Source: Paramoeba atlantica (Eukaryota; Discosea). Taken from it: a DNA stretch of 64,000 nt. A model generated the notes under the pieces. It did no database searches and was not told where the DNA came from. It saw only the letters and a list, made by a program, of their open reading frames with translations. The stretch is taken from NCBI GenBank assembly GCA_977017575.1, contig CDRNVI010000063.1:62001-126000 (forward strand), in the 5' to 3' direction. The stretch's first letter is position 1, and every line of letters begins with the position of its first letter. Both the position numbers and the translations under genes were made by a program. Positions 58,513-64,000 of this stretch are shown here, one piece after another.

Positions 58513-59271
58513 CTATGTCGAAACATTACAATCCTGAATAAAAATATCATAATCCCGTGGCCTTTGCTTGTGATCCAGAGCGTACACTTTCTCCAGCCGT
58601 TGTAACACCTCCAACCCCTCCACCACCCTGCCAAAACACACACAGGAGCCATACAGGTGGGCGTAGTCCACCTGCTCCCCGGTGGTAATAAAAAACTGAC
58701 TCCCCACTCTTGTGGGGGCGCTGTTCGCGGAGAGCAGCTGTCCGGGACCCTTTCCCCAGACACTCTCCCGAATCTCCTGCTCCCCATCAAACGTCTCCCC
58801 ATAGAGCGTGCGCTCCCCGGTGCCATCATAGTGCACCACGTCCCCGGTTTGTAGGCCAAACCCGGGCACGATGCGATGGAGTACACAACCCCTATAGTGG
58901 AGCTGGGGCCCCAGGGACTCGGCAAATCGATGAATCGTCTCGACCCGATTCAGATCCGTGTGGGGCTCAATCCCCGGAAGGGCTTCAGAGCCCGTACACA
59001 TGCGTTGAAAGTTTTCAACGGTCCGGGGGCAGCGAGTGCCGTACATTTCAAATTTAATATGGCCTAAAACAGTTGAAGGGGCGTCGACCGTGTTTTGATG
59101 CCGGGAGTGGACATAGCCAACTCGGGGTCGCGCGGCAAGGGTGAGACCGGCGTGCTTGTAACTAGGGAAGAGAGGGCCGGGGGTAGCAAAGGGAGATGCT
59201 CCGGAAGAAGACGTTTTGGGGGTTTGTCGACCAAGACTTCGGATTCGGGAGGTGATGCCGGACCAGGACAT
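58513..59271 (-). CDS. Cyclophilin-type peptidyl-prolyl isomerase
   Basis: A 252-residue cyclophilin. The fold runs from about residue 69: I-K-F-E-M-Y-G-T-R-C-P-R-T-V-E-N-F, then L-H-R-I-V-P-G-F-G-L-Q-T-G-D-V with the catalytic Arg, Phe and Gln kept, and G-S-Q-F-F-I-T-T. The cyclosporin-binding Trp and the nearby active-site His of cyclophilin A (G-K-H-V-V-F-G) are replaced (G-S-C-V-C-F-G), so drug binding should be weak. The 65 leading residues from ATG 59271 are basic and Ser-rich (M-S-W-S-G-I-T-S-R-I-R-S-L-G-R-Q), a likely mitochondrial presequence. A longer open frame runs through the tandem motif at 59.4 kb and is not used. It is the most upstream gene of the minus-strand array. Confidence 0.9.
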   Translation of the reverse strand: MSWSGITSRIRSLGRQTPKTSSSGASPFATPGPLFPSYKHAGLTLAARPRVGYVHSRHQNTVDAPSTVLGHIKFEMYGTRCPRTVENFQRMCTGSEALPGIEPHTDLNRVETIHRFAESLGPQLHYRGCVLHRIVPGFGLQTGDVVHYDGTGERTLYGETFDGEQEIRESVWGKGPGQLLSANSAPTRVGSQFFITTGEQVDYAHLYGSCVCFGRVVEGLEVLQRLEKVYALDHKQRPRDYDIFIQDCNVST

Positions 59272-59399
59272 GGGTGTGTGGAGGGTGCAAAGGTAGAAAG
59301 CAAGGTGTTGGTGATGAAAGAGTCGAGAGATTGTATTTGATGACTTAAGAATAGTGTGAAAGAATGCTCTAATGCTGATAGAAAAGATTCCTTGCCACT

Positions 59400-59466
59400 C
59401 GCACACTGATAATGCATAAAACTCGCACACTGATAATGCATAAAAACTCGCACACTGATAATGCAT
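59400..59466 (+). repeat. Left motif cluster of the IS30-like element
   Basis: Three copies of CGCACACTGATAATGCAT (59400, 59424, 59449). Exact inverted counterpart of the right cluster at 61711-61871, including the linker ATAAAACTCG. Confidence 0.85.
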
Positions 59467-59577
59467 ATTTTGAGCAAGCCCTTCAAAAAAAACTTGAGCC
59501 CTTTAAAAAAAAATTGAGCCATTCAAAAAAATTGGAGAAAGGCCCTTGGAAAAAAATTCTAGAAAAAAAGGCGGATG

Positions 59578-60340
59578 CCAAGACCTTGTTTACCCGCCTG
59601 CAAGATAACAACGTCTGACGTTAGTGGGAAGCTATTTGCGAAGCCCAACAATTCCACCATACCCAACCCGTAATAAGCCAAGACCTTGTTTACCCGTCTG
59701 CAAGATAAAAACGTCTGACGTTAGTGGGAAGCTATTTGCGAAGCCCAACAATTCCACCATACCCAACCCGTAATAAGCCAAGACCTTGTTTACCCGTCTG
59801 CAAGATAAAAACGTCTGACGTTAGTGGGAAGCTATTTGCGAAGCCCAACAATTCCACCATACCCAACCCGTAATAAGCCAAGACCTTGTTTACCCGTCTG
59901 CAAGATAAAAACGTCTGACGTTAGTGGGAAGCTATTTGCGAAGCCCAACAATTCCACCATACCCAACCCGTAATAAAGCCAAGGCCTTGTTTACCCGTCC
60001 GGCTAATAATTTCACCTTTGTTCCCGGTGAGGCCCCGGAGTTGCGAGAGGCCTCCATACCCCACAACTACCACCTTCCCCCCCTATTTAGCCGGGGTCGC
60101 GCGAGCGACCCCTGATAAATGGGGGGAAGGTGGTAGTTGTTTTGGGGGAAATGAGAGACCGAACGCACGGAGGGGCCGGCCGGGCCAATGAACCTAGATC
60201 TTGTTTACCCATTTGCGAAGCCCAACAATTCCACCATACCCCACCCTTAATAAAGCCAAGACCTTGTTTACCCGTGTGCAAGACAAAAACGTCTGACGTT
60301 AGTGGAAAGTAATTTGCGAAGCCCAACCGTCTGCAAGGTA
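59578..60340 (+). repeat. 100-bp tandem array
   Basis: Four near-perfect 100-bp units (AGACCTTGTTTACCC at 59581, 59681, 59781, 59881), then a diverged fifth (59982) and partial units to about 60340. Each holds GTTAGTGGGAAGCTATTTGC, seen also at 2569 and 2657. Two C/G-rich inverted segments (GGGGGAAGGTGGTAGTTGT) lie at 60060-60140. Confidence 0.9.
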
Positions 60341-60645
60341 AAATAGAAATGGAAAGCCCATTCTAGGAATCGGAAATATGCAGTTGAAGGAAAGTTGGTA
60401 AAACTTATAAAATAAAACTCACTAAAAGTGGCAGAATTTATTATGTAGCCCATGCCGCTTTCTGGAGAGTCACATCTTATGCAGAAGAGAAGAACCCGCC
60501 CAGCTTGGAGTTGAGTAGATGTCCAAACATGTTTAAAAATTGTATGGAAGAGTGAAATACGCACGTAAAGAGTGAAGTACGCACATGGAAGAGTGAAATA
60601 CGCACATAAAAAGCGTTAGAGAAAGGGACTGATGGGTCCTTCGGA
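60341..60645. other. Spacer inside the IS30-like element
   Basis: About 300 bp. Three copies of GAGTGAAATACGCACAT-like words at 60550-60610. No gene. Confidence 0.4.
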
Positions 60646-60648
60646 GAT

Positions 60649-61655
60649 TCAAGAGGACTCCTGGGAACCGTCGACCAAAAATTGTGGGCGAGTTTTCCGA
60701 AGAATTTCTACGAACTCAAATGGCGATTGTTCTTGGAGCACTTCTTTTGGTCGAGCATTTATATCCCGCGAAACGGAGTCAAGATCCTTCTGCAAGATGT
60801 CACTAAACAAACGTCGTTTCGGGTAGAAATCTCGCACTACGCCGTTGAAAATTTCAGCACCCCTCTTCTCCCAACTTGCATACGGTTTACAAAAATACGA
60901 AGAGCAATTATAATTAAGCGACTAATTTACTTTCTCGTGTTTTGCAAACTCGGTTCCGTTATCATATGTTATGGAGTGAACCAAGAAACCTTGAAGAGCA
61001 CTGGTTATGTTTTCAGCGACCAGTGCCGATTTCTTGCATGTGAGCTTCTTTATATCCCGAACAGACTCTTTCGCTCAACCAAGGTGAGGAAGAATCCGCT
61101 GTGTCTTGTGCCTTCTATAAGGTCACATTCCCAATCACCGTATCGCTCCCGATTGCTAACAATATTCGGTCGCTCCTCAATGTCGGTGCGATTCGGAATA
61201 CCGGTACGGTTGGTTCCCCGACGGCGACGTTGACTACGTCTTCCTCCACGGCGCAGACAACTCTCCAAGTTCCCATGTTGACCATCATCCCGCTTGATAA
61301 ACCCGTATATTGACGTTCGGGATACTTTAATATCATCTTCTTTGCGCAAGACTACTGTAATTTGCTGGGGGCTAAAGCGCCTGCGTAGGAGAGACACGAC
61401 TTTGTCTTTAATCTCTCCTTTAATCATGCATGGGCGCGGCTGGCGTTTCAGCATGGACTGCTTCGCTGCTCGTTCAGCGCGCCTGGCACTGTACGTATCA
61501 TTTCGAAGTCCGCGTGCGAGTTCCCGGCTCAGAGAGGATTGATTCATATTCAATTTCGCGGCAATTTGGACTTGGGTGAAATTCTGTTGATTGTAAAGCA
61601 CCTCAATCATGGTGCGGTCCTCTGAATCTATACGTTGACTTCGTGGTTCACTCAT
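60649..61655 (-). pseudogene. IS30-like transposase 2, almost complete
   Basis: From ATG 61655: helix-turn-helix with Q-I-A-A-K-L-N-M-N-Q-S-S-L-S-R-E-L-A-R-G, Y-S-A-R-R-A-E-R-A-A, then the DDE core. The first Asp lies in R-Y-G-D-W-E-C-D-L-I-E-G, the second in T-Y-D-N-G-T-E-F-A-K-H, and the Glu region follows Y-F-C-K-P-Y-A-S-W-E-K-R-G-A-E, with F-Y-P-K-R-R and the C-terminal R-P-K-E-V. This is the IS30 order and spacing. One frame change near 61050 and one in-frame TAG at about 60924-60922 separate the parts, so it is unlikely to be active as it stands. It sits near the right end of an element bounded by the motif clusters at 59400 and 61711. Confidence 0.87.
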
Positions 61656-61710
61656 ACTAAAATGCAACAAAAATTATCAAAAAAAAAGTCTTTGTGTTAA
61701 TATAGGCTTC

Positions 61711-61871
61711 ATGCATTATCAGTGTGCATTATGCGTTATCAGTGTGCATTATGCATTATCAGTGTGCATTATGCATTATCAGTGTGCATTATGCATTATC
61801 AGTGTGCATTATGCATTATCAGTGTGCATTATGCATTATCAGTGTGCGAGTTTTATGCATTATCAGTGTGC
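61711..61871 (-). repeat. Right motif cluster of the IS30-like element
   Basis: Eight copies of ATGCATTATCAGTGTGC, seven at 20-bp steps and one after a 24-bp step. The last two with their linker are the exact complement of the left cluster at 59400. Confidence 0.88.
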
Positions 61872-62159
61872 CTACAGTCAGCAAAAAAACCGTTCGAATG
61901 TTTCGGTTTTTTTTCTTTGGTATAGAGCTATTGATTAAATATCACCGTTGCGCTGGTAATGTGTGCTAGTAGTGTAGGCATGAGTGTCACCTAATAGTAC
62001 CCGTAGATAGTTCGCCTCAGTTCGTTCTACCAAAGAAATAAGAACGAATATAAAAAAGTTTAGCATTCGAAAGGTTTTTTTGCTACCTATTATAGAGAAA
62101 ATCTTGTCCCAAAAAATAGATGAAACGTAATCGCCCAAGAGAGATTATGCCCGTAAAAT

Positions 62160-62410
62160 TAGTATTTAGTATTCCCCCCACGAGCCTTCAGCACTGCCTT
62201 CATATGGGCAGGCATACTGTCCACCTGGGCACGACATACTGAGGGTGGTATGTTCGCCCATTCCATTTTTACCCTCTCCCACAACTCTCGGACCCCGCTT
62301 GGTGGATCATCGTGCGCTGCAAGGCGCCGCTTGAGTTCTCCTCAAACGTTTTCGATTGCGTTTAAGTCAGGGGACTGCGGGGGCCACCGCATGACTTCAA
62401 ACCCGGTACC
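62160..62410 (-). pseudogene. Tc1-like transposase, C-terminal part
   Basis: Minus-strand sequence encodes F-E-V-M-R-W-P-P-Q-S-P-D-L-N-x-I-E-N-V with the last acidic catalytic residue, then K-R-R-L-A-A-H-D-D and the C-terminus to K-A-R-G-G-N-T-K-Y. An in-frame stop follows I-E-N-V. The 5' two thirds are missing. Related to the copy at 62422 but inverted. Confidence 0.8.
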
Positions 62411-62421
62411 GCGGTGTGTCT

Positions 62422-63240
62422 ATGAGGTCCATCTCTGATACAGTAAATTTAAGTATCTCAACAATTTCTATGATATTAAAAAAAGAAAGGCCTGATACTC
62501 TCAGGATGCAGGGTGGATGCCCTCGAAAGCTTTCCGAGCCGTGCACACGCCGTGTGCGACGACTTGTGTTCTCCGGCAATTCTGCGCAAGAGGTATCATC
62601 TCAGCTGCGCCGCGAGGGCGTTGCTGATGTTGTTCCTCAGTCTATCCGAGTTTCGATGCACCGCTTCGGACACAAAGGTAAAAAGCGTGTCCGCAAGCCC
62701 TACCTGTCCAAGCGCCATCGCAAGCTTCGGATGGACTTTGCCACGGCCCATGAGCACTGGACAGTGCACGACTGGGCTCCAGTTGTATGGTCGGACGAGA
62801 CGAAGATCTCGCGCTTTGAAACGGGGGGAAGTCTTTGGACATGGGGGACCCCGGGGGAGGAACTGGGTGAAAAAGGGGTAATTCCCACGGTAAAGTACGG
62901 AGGGGGGCACATCATGATTTGGGTGTGCATGTCCCGAAGCGGTGTGGGGCATGTGCGTCTAGTTCAAGGGAACCTGAACGCCACACAGTACGTCGAGATT
63001 CTTGAAGAGAATCTTGCCCCCTCCATCGAAACTATGGGTCTAGACCCCCCAATGGTCATCTTCCAACAAGATAATGACCCCAAGCACACAAGCCATTGTG
63101 CGCAACGGCACCTCCGGGGTACCGGGTTTGAAGTCATGCGGTGGCCCCCGCAGTCCCCTGACTTAAATCCAATCGAAAACGTTGGGGGGGAACTCAAGCG
63201 GCGCCTTGCAGCGCACGATGATCTTCTTAGTTCCGAAATA
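62422..63240 (+). pseudogene. Tc1-like transposase, both ends truncated
   Basis: About 270 residues of a Tc1-family DDE transposase. It starts within the first helix-turn-helix (M-R-S-I-S-D-T-V-N-L-S-I-S-T-I-S) and carries the first Asp in V-V-W-S-D-E-T-K-I, the second in Q-Q-D-N-D-P-K-H-T-S, and the P-P-Q-S-P-D-L-N-P-I-E-N-V box with Glu, spacing D34E. It ends after A-A-H-D-D, at the point where the inverted copy at 62160 continues for some 40 residues more. The central frame is open. Confidence 0.87.
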
Positions 63241-63249
63241 TATAAAACG

Positions 63250-63890
63250 TGAATGCAACACGTGCAGCTTTACATTTTGTGGCATACAAATACTGCAAAA
63301 AAGAGGGAAAAACTTATTGGAAAGTGGATCCCTCAACGCAAAGTATTTGGTTCTCGATGTCACGACAACTACGTCCCAACACGAGATTCCAAAATGTTTT
63401 CCCAGCCCACGCTACATAAAAGAGTCTACTTCGCAGCAGTAGATGCCACACCCATACGATTGGCGATCTGGCCAATGAAAAATGGGGACGTCTTAAAAGA
63501 TAAAATTGAGCAGTATCCCGGTAAAATGGATATTATACTAGCGGAAGCTACAGCAATAGCAAATGCTATTCGCTGCGCTCATAACAATGGTTTTCAATTT
63601 GTTGTAATAGATAATGATAATACGGCTGCGTGTCACTCTTTTGTGAAAGGATATTCCCCGTGAGATACACTGGATCACATAATAAAAGGGTGTGAGTGTT
63701 TCAAAGGAAAGCTAGTGCTCTGTGACATACCCAGCGAAGAAAACATCGCTGATGTTGGGACGCGACCAGAGAAAGTGTACACTGAATCAGAATACAACTA
63801 TAGAAAGTTACAGTCGTGGAATCGACTTTGCCGCGCGTGGGACAATTACAAAAGGTTTGGTACGACATTCGCCAGCCGTGAAGAATGAAT
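63250..63890 (+). mobile_element. Fossil RNase H domain (DIRS/VIPER-like retroelement)
   Basis: Encodes F-A-A-V-D-A-T-P, I-L-A-E-A-T-A-I-A-N-A-I, F-V-V-I-D-N-D-N-T-A-A and, downstream, E-E-N-I-A-D-V-G-T-R-P, which together are the RNase H signature of retroelements (catalytic D, E, D and the N-x-A-D-x-G-T-R box). It is a broken piece. It could belong to the same family as the pieces at 21781 and 32583. Confidence 0.6.
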
Positions 63891-64000
63891 TGACCTATTA
63901 AATTTAGTTTACAAATGCTCGTAGTTCTGCATATTCACTAACCTTATCCCCGCTGTCAACTTACGTACTAAATAATACGCATACAGTATAAAACACAACT

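Noticed and set aside
59578-60340. Possible CRISPR array
   Set aside because: The repeat unit of 100 bp is continuous, without unique spacers, and the genome is eukaryotic.
61711-61969. Plus-strand ORFs reading M-H-Y-Q-C-A repeatedly
   Set aside because: Translation of the 20-bp motif cluster in all frames, not a gene.
1-64000. Spliced-leader RNA gene or rRNA genes
   Set aside because: I looked for a trypanosome-like spliced-leader exon and for rRNA-like blocks and found none in this window.

Overview
The window is eukaryotic nuclear DNA, most likely from a kinetoplastid (Euglenozoa). The main evidence is a protein (40915-42948) with two C2H2 zinc fingers and a C-terminal OB-fold, the layout of the KREPA/MP proteins of the U-insertion/deletion RNA-editing complex. 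Three things support this. All host genes I trust lie on the minus strand from 69 to 59271, as expected of a polycistronic directional gene cluster. No gene needs an intron. There is a p22/MAM33-like mitochondrial matrix protein, whose trypanosome relative is an editing factor. A prokinetoplastid such as Perkinsela, or a bodonid, is a guess; no spliced-leader or rRNA sequence was found to settle it.

Layout. 0-20.4 kb is gene dense: LRR protein, p22/MAM33, a small membrane ORF, Mpe1/RBBP6-like polyadenylation factor, condensin SMC2, LRR, V-ATPase subunit E, G3BP-like NTF2/RRM protein, two LRR proteins, EBP2-like ribosome-biogenesis protein and a mitochondrial IF3-like protein. 20.4-38.6 kb is mostly mobile DNA: Tc1/mariner, pogo and IS30-like DNA transposons, a LINE scrap, fossil tyrosine-recombinase retroelement pieces, hairpin-ended repeats, satellites and a large foldback with tRNA-like cores. 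LRR genes and LRR fragments are scattered in it. 38.6-59.3 kb is gene dense again: SET/MYND protein, KREPA-like protein, two unknown small proteins, two LRR proteins, an EMC8/9-like protein, a 1146-residue unknown, two more LRR loci and a mitochondrial-type cyclophilin. 59.4-64 kb returns to transposons: an IS30-like element bounded by inverted clusters of a short motif, a 100-bp tandem array, two Tc1 copies head to head and a fossil RNase H domain.

Themes. (1) A dispersed family of at least eleven LRR loci shares an N-terminal cap that resembles the plant LRRNT cap. The members sit singly among housekeeping genes, and two show recombination scars. (2) Several genes appear mitochondrial (KREPA-like, p22/MAM33, IF3-like, cyclophilin with a presequence-like N-terminus). 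(3) Prokaryote-type IS30 transposases occur with clusters of tandem short terminal motifs in a eukaryotic context; this is the least familiar system here. (4) Several families of hairpin or foldback repeats recur across the window, some nearly identical between distant copies, so they moved recently. Functional calls rest on reading motifs by eye; no database search was run.
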